Under the pieces are notes generated by a model that did not search any database, was not told the DNA's origin, and saw nothing but the letters and a program-made list of their open reading frames with translations. Of a stretch of DNA of 64,000 nucleotides, positions 1-8,443 are shown one piece after another. Every line of letters begins with the position of its first letter. Position 1 is the first letter of the stretch. This DNA is from CAYMUL01 sp964393605 (lineage in GTDB: Bacteria; Bacteroidota; Ignavibacteria; Ignavibacteriales; Ignavibacteriaceae). A program made the position numbers and the translations under genes. The stretch is taken from positions 1 through 64,000 of the forward strand of contig CAYMUL010000004.1 of assembly GCA_964393605.1 (NCBI GenBank). Reading direction: 5' to 3'.

Positions 1-16
1 AGAACCCGTGGTCTCC
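1..16 (-). repeat. Partial repeat of tRNA-Glu T-arm region
   Basis: Positions 2-16 repeat exactly 15 bases of the tRNA-Glu variable loop/T-arm (56-70), in the same orientation. The match breaks at position 1 and at position 17. The bases between the two copies do not form an anticodon arm, so this is not an obvious second intact tRNA. It could be the 3' part of another tRNA cut by the window edge, or a scar of tRNA-directed integration. Only the missing left flank can decide. Confidence 0.4.
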
Positions 17-40
17 AATTTCTATTACAAAATATTTGTA

Positions 41-112
41 GCGCGTACGGGATTCGAACCCGTGGTCTCCGCCTTGAGAGGGCGGCGTCCTAAGCCACTA
101 GACGAACGCGCC
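41..112 (-). tRNA. tRNA-Glu (anticodon CTC)
   Basis: The minus strand folds as a complete cloverleaf. The acceptor stem begins GGCGCGT and pairs with ACGCGC plus a G-U wobble at the end pair. The anticodon stem CCGCC/GGCGG encloses the loop CTCTCAA, giving anticodon CTC for GAG codons. The T-arm carries GGTTCGAATCC. CCA is not encoded: after the acceptor strand the sequence continues ACA, so CCA would be added enzymatically. A 15-base part of its T-arm is repeated at the left window edge. Confidence 0.95.
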
Positions 113-195
113 AGTGTTAATTTCGCTTGCAAAAATAATCATCATCTTCACGTTTTCAAAAGTTTAATATTGTATTTAGTGAGTTAAATTTCCTT

Positions 196-984
196 ATGGA
201 ATATTTATTAATATGCATCGTTTCACTTGTTGTTGCCGGATTAACTTTTTTTTCGGGCTTCGGACTTGGCACATTGTTGCTTCCTGCATTTGCTCTTTTC
301 TTTCCGGTTGAGATTGCAGTTGCGTCAACAGCCATCGTTCATCTGTCCAATAATATTTTTAAATTATTTTTAGTCGGAAAGAATGCAGATAAAAAAGTTT
401 TGCTGGCATTCGCAATTCCGGCAAGTGTAGCCGCGTTCGCTGGTGCGGCATTGCTGAATTACTTTAGCGGGTTTGAACCAATTACAAATTGGACTTTTGG
501 TGAAAAAATTTTTTACATCGAACCGATAAAATTGACTATTGCAATCTTGATGATAATTTTTGCAGTTGTTGAACTTCATCCATTCTTCAACAAACTTTCA
601 TTTAGAGAAAAATATATTCCATACGGAGGAATTCTTTCCGGTTTTTTTGGCGGGTTATCGGGACATCAAGGGGCGTTGCGCTCGGCGTTTCTCATTCGCA
701 CTAATTTGAGTAAAGAAGCACTAATCGGAACTATGGTTTCATCCGCAGTAATTATAGATGTTTCGCGGCTTCTTGTCTATGGTACAACATTCTTCTCAAA
801 ACACTTTTCTGAAATAACCTCAAACGAAAACGGAATGGTAATTTTGGCAGGAACAATATCTGCATTTATCGGCTCATTCTTCGGTGCTAAACTTGTCAAA
901 AAAGTTACGCTCTCGGGAATACAGAAAGCAGTTGCATTCGCACTAATTTTGCTCGGCATACTACTCGGTTTAGGAATTGTGTAA
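196..984 (+). CDS. TauE/SafE (TSUP) family membrane permease
   Basis: A 262-residue, strongly hydrophobic protein with about eight predicted membrane segments arranged as two halves. An N-terminal SGFGLGTLLLP-type segment and a second GFFGGLSGHQGALRS segment are the repeated glycine-rich motifs of the TSUP family. Family members move sulfite, sulfonates or other small organic anions across the inner membrane; the substrate here cannot be read from sequence. Length is normal for the family. No clear ribosome binding site precedes the ATG. It stands alone between the tRNA and a roughly 390-base gap. The family call is firm; the transported compound is unknown. Confidence 0.85.
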   Translation: MEYLLICIVSLVVAGLTFFSGFGLGTLLLPAFALFFPVEIAVASTAIVHLSNNIFKLFLVGKNADKKVLLAFAIPASVAAFAGAALLNYFSGFEPITNWTFGEKIFYIEPIKLTIAILMIIFAVVELHPFFNKLSFREKYIPYGGILSGFFGGLSGHQGALRSAFLIRTNLSKEALIGTMVSSAVIIDVSRLLVYGTTFFSKHFSEITSNENGMVILAGTISAFIGSFFGAKLVKKVTLSGIQKAVAFALILLGILLGLGIV

Positions 985-1372
985 TCAGTAAAATACAAAT
1001 CCGAATTTCTTGCTTCTGAAAAAGTAACTCGTTCGCTTCTCACTTCCGAAAAATATTTCTAAAAAATTAATTGACAATTATGAATGAAAAATTAAACTTC
1101 TTTCATATTTTTCAATCGATAAAAAATTAATGGTAAATTCAGGAGTGAAATTTGAACCGTTAGAAATTATTGATTATGAAAATAGATTTTGAATAGCATT
1201 TTTTTGCTCAAAATCTTAGCGATGAAGATTAACACACTACGACACGTTACACGAACCGAAATCTTTACACAACTTGTAATTTAGGAAACAGATAGAATCT
1301 GTAATGAGAGAATACAAATCATTTACTGGAACAATAGTTGTTATTCTTTAACAAAAAATAAAGGTGATCGTC
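985..1372. other. Intergenic region, no recognised gene
   Basis: This AT-rich gap lies between the permease and the cytochrome operon. It holds a 17-codon open frame at 1130-1183 (ATG to TGA) without relatives I can name, which may be chance or a decayed gene remnant. A 15-base perfect palindrome lies at 1288-1302, near the cytochrome promoter region. A ribosome binding site AAAGGTGA is just upstream of the ATG at 1373. I see no RNA gene or clear terminator. Confidence 0.5.
1288..1302. promoter_or_regulatory. Palindrome upstream of cytochrome operon, possible operator
   Basis: The sequence ACAGATAGAATCTGT has perfect 6-base arms around a 3-base centre and lies about 70 bases before the first cytochrome start codon. 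Its size fits a dimeric winged-helix repressor such as MarR, and a MarR-family gene follows the operon at 5253. No second copy was found before the marR gene itself, so the link is only an inference. Confidence 0.3.
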
Positions 1373-1921
1373 ATGAAAAACATTTTCTTCTTTATCGCAA
1401 CCACACTCATTTTTTCGTCATTAGGATTTTTAATCGACGACGATGAAAAGAAGCACGGATACATCGGCACAGATGCCTGCGGAGTTTGTCACAAAACTGA
1501 AAAGCAAGGCAAGCAACTTGATATATGGAAAAACAGCAAACACTCGAAAGCATACGAAACATTATTAACCGAGGAAGCGGACAGAATCGCTAAATCGATG
1601 GGAGAATCGACTCCGGCATCGAAGAATGAAAAATGTCTACGTTGTCATACAAGTGGCTATAATGTTGATGCAAAACTTATCGGAAAGAAATTTAAAATTG
1701 AAGATGGAGTTCAGTGCGAAACGTGTCACGGTCCCGGTAGCGAATACAAAGATATAAAAGTGATGAAGAGCCGCGGCGAAGCAATCAGCAAAGGGTTAAT
1801 TGTTCATGAAGATAAATTGAAATTCTGCACCGATTGCCATAACGCAGAAAGTCCAACTTTTGTTGCTTTCAATTTTGAAGAACAATGGGAGAAAATAAAA
1901 CACTATGTACCGAAAAAGTAA
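1373..1921 (+). CDS. Tetraheme cytochrome c (c554-like), exported
   Basis: A 182-residue protein with an N-terminal signal peptide (hydrophobic residues about 4-20) and four CxxCH heme-binding motifs: CGVCH, CLRCH, CETCH (followed by GPG) and CTDCH. Spacing and the GYIGTDAC opening match small cytochrome c554/NrfB-like proteins, which carry electrons in the periplasm. The ATG at 1373 is preferred over the GTG at 1364 because AAAGGTGA sits at the right distance and the signal peptide then starts cleanly. It is the first gene of a block with an outer-membrane barrel and two further multiheme cytochromes. The expected role is to pass electrons from the periplasm towards the barrel complex. Confidence 0.88.
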   Translation: MKNIFFFIATTLIFSSLGFLIDDDEKKHGYIGTDACGVCHKTEKQGKQLDIWKNSKHSKAYETLLTEEADRIAKSMGESTPASKNEKCLRCHTSGYNVDAKLIGKKFKIEDGVQCETCHGPGSEYKDIKVMKSRGEAISKGLIVHEDKLKFCTDCHNAESPTFVAFNFEEQWEKIKHYVPKK

Positions 1922-1934
1922 TAACGGAATAAAT

Positions 1935-3212
1935 ATGAAATTCATTTTTTCACTTTGCTTAATTTTTGCTTTAACGATGACCCTTTCCGCACAAGTTTTA
2001 AGCGGAAGAATTTCCTCCTCATTCTATTCTTTTGAAAGAGCAGAAAATCTTTCTATTGCGAATAAATATTTGCGCTCGGTAGAAATGCTTTCGCTTAATC
2101 TTACTCAAAATTATTTTTCGTTAAAAACATCAACGGGTTTCGAGTATGAATTATCGAAAAATATTGATAACAATCCTCGTGTACGGTTCTACACTTTGTT
2201 CGCGGAGTACAAAAAATTATTCGATGTTGCTACCATTCGAGTCGGAAGACAACCACTAATATTCAGTTTCGTCGGAGGTGCCATTGACGGCGCTTCGATT
2301 GATCTCAAATTCAATACGAATAAATTATTTCTATTTTACGGCGCAACTGTTCCCACTTACAATAAACTGGAACTCATCGAAGAATTTTCGGAAAATACTT
2401 CGCTCGGTGCAAAATTTTCTTCAGAGATTACGAACGAGATTTACGGCTCTATTTATTTCTTCAATAAAAACTTTGCGGCGGAATCTTATTCTGCAACGAG
2501 GTTAGACGAGAACTTTCTGCCTTACACATTGTTAATTGAAAGAGATGCAAATCAATTTAAGTACACCGGCGCGGAGATTTATTATTCGAACAAAAATAAT
2601 TTTTCTGCAAATGCAAAGTATGAGCATGATTTAAATTTTAAGAAAACTTCAAAGATCGAACTTTTCGGAAGATCGCAGTTCACAGAAAAATTCAGAGCGA
2701 ACTTCTACTTCAACTATCGCAAACCGAAGATACGCTACAATTCTTTTTTCTCAATTTTCAAAGTTGAAACGACAAAAGAAATTGAAGCCGCAATTGATTA
2801 TTCTTTCAGCAAAGATTTTTCATTGCTCGGCAAATATGGAATTGTTCAATACACAGATGATAATTCCCAAAGAATTTCATTCGTTGCAAATTCAAAATAT
2901 GGTTCGCTTGACGTTCGCAAAACTTTTGGTTATGCCGGTGAGCTGACCGGTGCCGCGCTTTATTCCTCAAATAGTTTTTTGGAAGGAATGATTAATGCAT
3001 CGGTTGGGGTTGATTATTCAGCTTACAAATTGAGCGAGCAGTCCCCCGAAAATACTGCTCTCGCCTTTTATTCCGGTATTAATTATCGACCAATTAGAGA
3101 ATTATCTTTCGATGTGATCGGACAGTACGTAAAAAATAAAATTTACAAAAGCGATTCGCGAATTCTAATCAAAGCTAACTATTGGTTCTCAACAAATTTA
3201 GGAATCTTATAA
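1935..3212 (+). CDS. Outer-membrane beta-barrel (porin of a porin-cytochrome conduit)
   Basis: A 425-residue protein with a signal peptide ending near SA|Q at residue 19-20. It then shows alternating hydrophobic/polar strands typical of a beta-barrel throughout and contains no heme motif. It resembles, in size and context, the roughly 20-strand porins that sheath cytochromes in porin-cytochrome complexes (OmbB/MtrB type), although I cannot prove homology by eye. The ATG at 1935 is chosen because it starts the signal peptide; an upstream in-frame codon at 1905 would add ten unlikely residues. Its stop overlaps the next start by one base (TAATG), suggesting translational coupling to the 12-heme cytochrome. 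Confidence 0.7.
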   Translation: MKFIFSLCLIFALTMTLSAQVLSGRISSSFYSFERAENLSIANKYLRSVEMLSLNLTQNYFSLKTSTGFEYELSKNIDNNPRVRFYTLFAEYKKLFDVATIRVGRQPLIFSFVGGAIDGASIDLKFNTNKLFLFYGATVPTYNKLELIEEFSENTSLGAKFSSEITNEIYGSIYFFNKNFAAESYSATRLDENFLPYTLLIERDANQFKYTGAEIYYSNKNNFSANAKYEHDLNFKKTSKIELFGRSQFTEKFRANFYFNYRKPKIRYNSFFSIFKVETTKEIEAAIDYSFSKDFSLLGKYGIVQYTDDNSQRISFVANSKYGSLDVRKTFGYAGELTGAALYSSNSFLEGMINASVGVDYSAYKLSEQSPENTALAFYSGINYRPIRELSFDVIGQYVKNKIYKSDSRILIKANYWFSTNLGIL

Positions 3213-4249
3213 TGAAATTGAGATACATGTACTTCAGTTTAACAACTGTATTGCTCAGCATTTTATTTTTCACTGCCGCAAGCGTTAATAGAAATGATGA
3301 AGAGCAGAACAACAGCCAAAAATTAAAATTCTCGCATAAGCTTCATATTCCAATGATGGAATGCGCCGGCTGTCATACTAATGTAAGTTCCACAACTTCG
3401 CTCAAAGAAAGATTACTGCCGAAAAAAGATGATTGCGCTTTATGTCATGATGTTTCCGACGAAGAACAATGCGGCTTCTGTCACTATGAAAATATTTTCG
3501 AACCTCTCGTTCCAAAAAAATCTGAGTTGATTTACAATCATCAATTGCATGTGGAAGGTCAAAAATTAGAGTGCGTTAAATGTCATCAACGGTTTGATGA
3601 AGTTGACTACAGTTCCGAGTTGGTTTCATTCATTCCGTCAATGAATGTTTGCGCCGAATGTCATAACGATAATTCAACCGCATCAAACGATTGTGCAAAA
3701 TGTCATCAGTCAACGGCGAACCTTCTCCCCGCTTCTCACAAGCAAAATGATTATGCGCGTTTTCATAAATTCGATGCAAAACTTCCTAATGCCAATTGTG
3801 CAATGTGCCATGACAATAATTCTTGCGAAACTTGCCACATCGGAAATACGATGATGATTACATCGAACACCGCCAAAGATTTTTACTCTCCTTTCCAAAC
3901 CGAACAGTTTGTCGATGGTTCAAAACAACCGGCAATCAGTAAAATTCATGGCATCAATTTTAGATATACACACGGAATTGAAATGAAGGGGAAAAGCAAA
4001 GAATGTCAAACATGCCATCAAGTAGAAACATTTTGCGTTGAGTGCCACACTGCCGCAGGCAATGAATACGCGCTTGGCGGGATTGTTCCTTCATCGCATA
4101 CACAACCAAACTTTTTGAAAATTGGAATCGGAAGCGGCGGCGGAGAACATGCAACTCTCGCCCGCAGAGATATTGGAAGTTGTATTGCCTGCCATGATAA
4201 TCGCGGAGCCGATCCCGTTTGTGCAACATGTCATTCAGAGAAAAATTGA
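3212..4249 (+). CDS. Dodecaheme c-type cytochrome, exported
   Basis: A 345-residue protein with an N-terminal signal/anchor (residues about 5-24) and twelve CxxCH motifs: CAGCH, CALCH, CGFCH, CVKCH, CAECH, CAKCH, CAMCH, CETCH, CQTCH, CVECH, CIACH and CATCH. The heme density of about one per 28 residues is that of a molecular wire. Additional histidines before the motifs, as in FSHKLH and YNHQLH, are suitable distal ligands. It overlaps the porin gene by one base, so the two products are probably made together. The likely place is within or at the periplasmic face of the barrel, by analogy with OmaB/MtrA proteins. Confidence 0.88.
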   Translation: MKLRYMYFSLTTVLLSILFFTAASVNRNDEEQNNSQKLKFSHKLHIPMMECAGCHTNVSSTTSLKERLLPKKDDCALCHDVSDEEQCGFCHYENIFEPLVPKKSELIYNHQLHVEGQKLECVKCHQRFDEVDYSSELVSFIPSMNVCAECHNDNSTASNDCAKCHQSTANLLPASHKQNDYARFHKFDAKLPNANCAMCHDNNSCETCHIGNTMMITSNTAKDFYSPFQTEQFVDGSKQPAISKIHGINFRYTHGIEMKGKSKECQTCHQVETFCVECHTAAGNEYALGGIVPSSHTQPNFLKIGIGSGGGEHATLARRDIGSCIACHDNRGADPVCATCHSEKN

Positions 4250-4260
4250 GAGACGAATCC

Positions 4261-5136
4261 ATGAACATTAAAATTTATTTATCATTTTTTTTAGCATCGC
4301 TTATAATTATCGGGTGCAGTGAAATTGAAAACAATATTCCAACATCGGGGGCAATATCTGCGCATGGCGAAGGAGTTTTAAATCCTACTTCGAATAATTT
4401 TCACGGCAAATTGGTCAAATCAATTAATTGGAATTTAAAAGAATGTCAAACTTGTCATGCGGCTAATTACAGCGGCGGAACAACGAACAAAAGTTGTTTG
4501 AGTTGCCATACTTCTTCAAAAGGACCGGAAGCGTGTAATACTTGTCATGGCGAATTTGCCGACACAACGCGCATCGCGCCACCGCAGGATACAGACGGAA
4601 ATACATCTGCGTCATCTCCAAAAGTTGGTGCACATTCGGAACATCTTTTTGCAAACGTTTTCGGAAATCAAGTGAAGTGTAATACTTGTCATGTAGTTCC
4701 GACGAGTGTATTTGCAACCGGACATTTGGAAAACAGCAGCAACGATCTTTCGTTCGATACGCTGGCTTCATTAACAACAAACGACTCAACATCACAATAT
4801 TATAATTCAACAATTGGAACAATAAAACCTACGCCTGCATACGATGCGTCAACAGGAACTTGCTCGAGTGTTTATTGCCATGGTGCATTTAAAAATGGAA
4901 ACACCACAAACACAGTTGTGTGGAACGCAGGAGCTAATGAAAGAAAATGCGGACGATGTCACGGCGATGTTACAACGGGAAACCCGACGCCGAAAGGAAC
5001 TCACCTTCAAGGTTTAACAACTTGTAGTTGCCACGGCGATGTTGCCACTTTCGATGGAACTAATTTTTCGATAACGAATAAATTAAAACATATAAACGGA
5101 CTTTTATTCATCTTCGGATCGGAAGTTCGTTATTAA
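4261..5136 (+). CDS. Multiheme cytochrome lipoprotein (CX4CH/CX2CH family)
   Basis: A 291-residue lipoprotein: a hydrophobic leader ends in the lipobox IIGC with Cys19 as the lipidated residue. It carries five standard motifs (CQTCH, CLSCH, CNTCH twice, CGRCH), one long CSSVYCH motif (CX4CH) paired with the downstream CGRCHGD, and an unusual CSCHGD (CXCH) near residue 260. The CX4CH...CX2CH arrangement is the hallmark of Geobacter-type outer-surface cytochromes. The start at 4261 is chosen for the signal peptide. It is the likely cell-surface terminal cytochrome of the conduit. Whether the CXCH site binds heme is uncertain. Confidence 0.85.
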   Translation: MNIKIYLSFFLASLIIIGCSEIENNIPTSGAISAHGEGVLNPTSNNFHGKLVKSINWNLKECQTCHAANYSGGTTNKSCLSCHTSSKGPEACNTCHGEFADTTRIAPPQDTDGNTSASSPKVGAHSEHLFANVFGNQVKCNTCHVVPTSVFATGHLENSSNDLSFDTLASLTTNDSTSQYYNSTIGTIKPTPAYDASTGTCSSVYCHGAFKNGNTTNTVVWNAGANERKCGRCHGDVTTGNPTPKGTHLQGLTTCSCHGDVATFDGTNFSITNKLKHINGLLFIFGSEVRY

Positions 5137-5252
5137 TTTTTTTTCGGGGAGAGAAAAAATTATGAGATTAATTTTGATACAATTTTTTGTGCAAAGTTGA
5201 TCTCTTTAAATAAATACTTTCTTCTCTTCTCTCATAACTTAAAGGAAGAAAC

Positions 5253-5762
5253 ATGGAAACACTAGAACGAAAAGTAATCTATGAAGATAGATTCAACGCC
5301 GTAAAACCAAATCACACAAACAATCAAACTCCGGCAGAAGAATTAGCCGATTTAACTTTCAAACTTCTCGCGGGATGCAATGAAAAAGAAGATCGACTGA
5401 CAAAACAATACGGCTTAAAGCCAGCGGAGTTTCGCTGCTTGAAACAAATTCATTCCAACGAAAATGTGAACAACAAAGAAGTCGCAAAACGCATGCATCT
5501 AAGCCCGAGCCGGTTGACGAGAATTATCGATGGATTGGTTGAGAAGGGATTTGTTCAAAAAGAAATTGAACCGAAGGATAGAAGAAACATGCGTGTTTCT
5601 CTTACCGATAAAGGTATCGATTTTGTTAAAGATTTAAACAACTCTTACGTTGATATCCATGCCACTTTGTTAAATGATATCGACAGTCAACTTCACGAAG
5701 GATTATTAACAGGGATGAGAAGATTGTTGGTCGCTGTTGATAAATGGATTGCAAAAAGCTAA
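5253..5762 (+). CDS. MarR-family transcriptional regulator
   Basis: A 169-residue winged-helix protein. The recognition region NNKEVAKRMHLSPSRLTRII (about residues 73-92) is followed by the wing DRRNMRVSLTDKG. The start has a good ribosome binding site, AAAGGAAG, just before the ATG. It lies 116 bases downstream of the multiheme lipoprotein gene on the same strand and may regulate that operon or itself. MarR proteins bind palindromic operators as dimers and often respond to small phenolic or oxidative signals; the signal here is unknown. Confidence 0.85.
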   Translation: METLERKVIYEDRFNAVKPNHTNNQTPAEELADLTFKLLAGCNEKEDRLTKQYGLKPAEFRCLKQIHSNENVNNKEVAKRMHLSPSRLTRIIDGLVEKGFVQKEIEPKDRRNMRVSLTDKGIDFVKDLNNSYVDIHATLLNDIDSQLHEGLLTGMRRLLVAVDKWIAKS

Positions 5763-5776
5763 ATTCTTTCTGCTGT

Positions 5777-6274
5777 CTATTTAAGATTGCGAAGAGCTTT
5801 TTGTAAGGAAGATTTTGTTTGAAGCAGGTCTTGTGATAAAACTTTGACTTCGCCAAGAACAGGCATGAAGTTCGTATCTCCGTTCCATCGCGGTACAATA
5901 TGGAAATGAATATGGTCTTCAATTCCTGCACCGCTAACTTTTCCGATATTTGCACCGATGTTAAATCCGTCAGGCATACTCACCTTTGTCAATGCCAGCT
6001 TCATCAATTTTAGTTTTGAAAAAATTTCCGCGCTCTCCTCTTCGGTTAAATCTTCCAAATTTTTTAAGTGGCGTTTGGGGATGATCATTAAATGTCCGTT
6101 GTTGTATGGATAAAGATTCATCAGTGTAAATGTTGTGTTTCCAATTTCAATTACTAATGAATCTTTATCATCTGCCGCGCACAACGAACTGCAGAGCACA
6201 CAATCATTATCATTCTTTTTTTTGTTGAATGATTCTATGTATTGACTTCGCCAGGGAGACCAAAGTTTTTCCAT
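5777..6274 (-). CDS. HIT family hydrolase
   Basis: A 165-residue member of the histidine-triad superfamily. The active-site motif HIHFHIVPRW (about residues 122-131) supplies the nucleophilic histidine, and a CVLC pair near residue 25 fits the zinc-binding form found in Ap4A phosphorylase-like HIT proteins. The N-terminal MEKLWSPWR opening is typical of this bacterial subgroup. Substrates are nucleotide phosphoesters or phosphoramidates, probably diadenosine polyphosphates. The ATG at 6274 is preferred to a TTG one codon earlier. It follows the EF-G-like gene by 11 bases and is probably cotranscribed. Confidence 0.88.
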   Translation of the reverse strand: MEKLWSPWRSQYIESFNKKKNDNDCVLCSSLCAADDKDSLVIEIGNTTFTLMNLYPYNNGHLMIIPKRHLKNLEDLTEEESAEIFSKLKLMKLALTKVSMPDGFNIGANIGKVSGAGIEDHIHFHIVPRWNGDTNFMPVLGEVKVLSQDLLQTKSSLQKALRNLK

Positions 6275-6285
6275 CAATTTAAATA

Positions 6286-8376
6286 CTAATCTTGCTCACG
6301 AGATTTTTGATATTCCTCGATAATCTTTCCTTCAATCTCTTTCGGAACTTCTTCGTAATGAGAGAAATCTCTCATGTGCGCACCTCTTCCGCCGGTTAAG
6401 CTACGAAGTGTAGAAGAATATTTGTAAAGCTCTGCAAGCGGAACTTGCGCTTTGATAATTTGAAAATGTCCATCACTATCCATTCCCATTATTTTTCCAC
6501 GACGGCTGGAAATATCTCCCATTACATCACCCATACATTCTTCGGGAATTGTAATTTGAACATCGTAAATCGGTTCGAGAAGTACCGGTTTTGCTTCGGT
6601 AAAAGCTTTTCGGAAACCCATTGAACCGGCAATTTTGAAAGACATTTCATCCGAATCTACTGAGTGCGCCGAACCATCGAACAACGTAACTTTTACATCA
6701 ACAACTTTACATCCTGCAATGACTCCTTTCTGCATCACTTCAATAATTCCCTTCTCAACTGCAGGAATGAATCTTCCCGGAACAACACCGCCAACAATCG
6801 CATTCACAAATTCAAAACCTTCTCCCCTTTTTTTCGGTTCAACTTTAAGATAGACATGACCGAATTGCCCGCGACCTCCCGATTGTTTTTTATGTTTGTA
6901 TTCCATGCTTTCGCATTTTCCTTTTATCGCTTCGCGATATGGAATTTTCGGTTCAACGAGATCAACTTCAACTCCGTAACGAGCTTTCAATTTGTTGACG
7001 GCGAGTGCGAGATGTAATTCTCCCTGCCCGCTGATTATTGTTTGCGAAAGTTCCGGATCAAAATGTGTCGTGAAGGAAGGATCTTCTTCATGAATCGTAT
7101 GCAGTCCTTCCGAAATTTTGTCTTCATCTCCTTTAGCTTTTGCAAGAATTGCACCGCGAATAATCGGCACCGGAATTTTTATTTCATCAATTATAACTGC
7201 AAAATTTTTCGAAGCGAGTGTATTGTTTGTGTGTGTATCTTTTAGCTTCACAACCGCGCCAATATCTCCCGCACCAAGTTTGCTTACTTCTTTTCTATTG
7301 TGTCCATTTAATATAGAAAGTTGACTTAAGCGTTCATACTTACCGTTAGCTTCGTTCACCATATCCAAGCCGGGTTGAACGGTGCCAGAATAAACCCGGA
7401 ACAAAGAAAGCTCGCCGACATGTTGTTCGGAAATAGTTTTGTAAATAAAAATAACCGGTTCGCCGTTCGGGTCAGGTGATATTAAAACTTTGTCATGTCG
7501 GTCTTTCATCTCAGCTTCAACCGGTCCGCGTTCAACCGGAGATGGAAGATGTTCGGCAACAAAGTTTAAAAAATTTTGCACACCAACGCCTTTGATGGAA
7601 GAGATTGCAAAGACAGGCGTAAAACTTCTCTTCAAAATTGCCGCTTTCAATCCCGTTTTTATTTCATCATCGGAGAGAGTTCCCGATTCGAAATATTTAT
7701 TCATTAATTCTTCATCGTTCTCGGCAACTTTTTCAATCAATTCAGTTCTGTATGCTTCGGCTTTAGCTTTTAATTCTTCGGGAATATCCATTTCGGAAAA
7801 TTTCTTGCTTGTTGCTTCACCGAATTTATACGCTTTCATTTTTAAAACATCGATCACCGTATCAAAATTCAATCCTTCGTGTGCGGGAAAAGTTACAACG
7901 ATAGCACCATTCGTTAATCTTTCTTTTGAAGACTTTACAACTTTTTCAAAATCGGAGCGTTCACTATCGCATTTGTTGATGATGATTGCGGTTGGAAGTT
8001 TTAATTCATCTACAAATCGCCCGGAAATTTCTGAACCGACTTCGATGCCTTCAACCGCTTTGAGAACCATCACAGCAGTATCGCAAACTTTCATTCCACA
8101 CTTAACTTCACCAATAAAATCAGAGTAACCCGGAGAATCTAACAAATTTATTTTTACATTATTCCATTCTAAATGAAGTTGCGAAAGAGAAATTGAGAAT
8201 TGTCTTTCCACTTCGTTCGGTGAATAATCGGAAATAGTATTTCCTTCTTGAATAGTTCCAATTCTATTTATTTCGTTCGAGAGGTAAAGAATATATTCGG
8301 AGAGGGAAGTTTTACCGCTGCCGCCGTGTCCAATAAACACAAGATTCCTAATAGATTCGGGTGAATAATGTTTCAA
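6286..8376 (-). CDS. Elongation factor G-like translational GTPase
   Basis: A 696-residue protein with the EF-G domain order. The GTPase motifs are GHGGSGKT (P-loop), DSPGY (G3) and NKCD (G4), followed by the beta-barrel domain and the C-terminal ribosome-interacting domains. The G3 motif has Tyr where canonical EF-G has the catalytic His (DTPGH), which is the pattern of the EF-G-2/FusA2-like paralogues rather than housekeeping FusA. No neighbouring rpsL, rpsG or tuf genes are present, which also argues for a paralogue. Its exact function in translation or ribosome rescue is not settled. Translation starts at TTG with an AGGAG site seven bases upstream. Confidence 0.87.
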   Translation of the reverse strand: MKHYSPESIRNLVFIGHGGSGKTSLSEYILYLSNEINRIGTIQEGNTISDYSPNEVERQFSISLSQLHLEWNNVKINLLDSPGYSDFIGEVKCGMKVCDTAVMVLKAVEGIEVGSEISGRFVDELKLPTAIIINKCDSERSDFEKVVKSSKERLTNGAIVVTFPAHEGLNFDTVIDVLKMKAYKFGEATSKKFSEMDIPEELKAKAEAYRTELIEKVAENDEELMNKYFESGTLSDDEIKTGLKAAILKRSFTPVFAISSIKGVGVQNFLNFVAEHLPSPVERGPVEAEMKDRHDKVLISPDPNGEPVIFIYKTISEQHVGELSLFRVYSGTVQPGLDMVNEANGKYERLSQLSILNGHNRKEVSKLGAGDIGAVVKLKDTHTNNTLASKNFAVIIDEIKIPVPIIRGAILAKAKGDEDKISEGLHTIHEEDPSFTTHFDPELSQTIISGQGELHLALAVNKLKARYGVEVDLVEPKIPYREAIKGKCESMEYKHKKQSGGRGQFGHVYLKVEPKKRGEGFEFVNAIVGGVVPGRFIPAVEKGIIEVMQKGVIAGCKVVDVKVTLFDGSAHSVDSDEMSFKIAGSMGFRKAFTEAKPVLLEPIYDVQITIPEECMGDVMGDISSRRGKIMGMDSDGHFQIIKAQVPLAELYKYSSTLRSLTGGRGAHMRDFSHYEEVPKEIEGKIIEEYQKSREQD

Positions 8377-8443
8377 ATGAGATCTCCTATTTTAGGTGTT
8401 ATTCAGAATGGTGTAAAAAAAATAAATTAGAAAAGTATCTACA

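Noticed and set aside
267..280. Sigma-54-like TGGCAC...TTGC inside the TauE/SafE gene
   Set aside because: Spacing is one base short (four instead of five bases between TGGCAC and TTGC) and it lies within coding sequence of a conserved motif.
1130..1183. 17-codon open frame in the long intergenic region
   Set aside because: Too short, no ribosome site and no recognisable feature.
5134..5162. AT-only hairpin after the multiheme lipoprotein gene
   Set aside because: Nine A-T pairs with an 11-base loop and no GC stem; unlikely to stop transcription.
7490..8128. 212-codon open frame on the plus strand opposite the EF-G-like gene
   Set aside because: It is antisense to strongly conserved GTPase sequence, serine/phenylalanine-rich as expected of a shadow frame, with no ribosome site.
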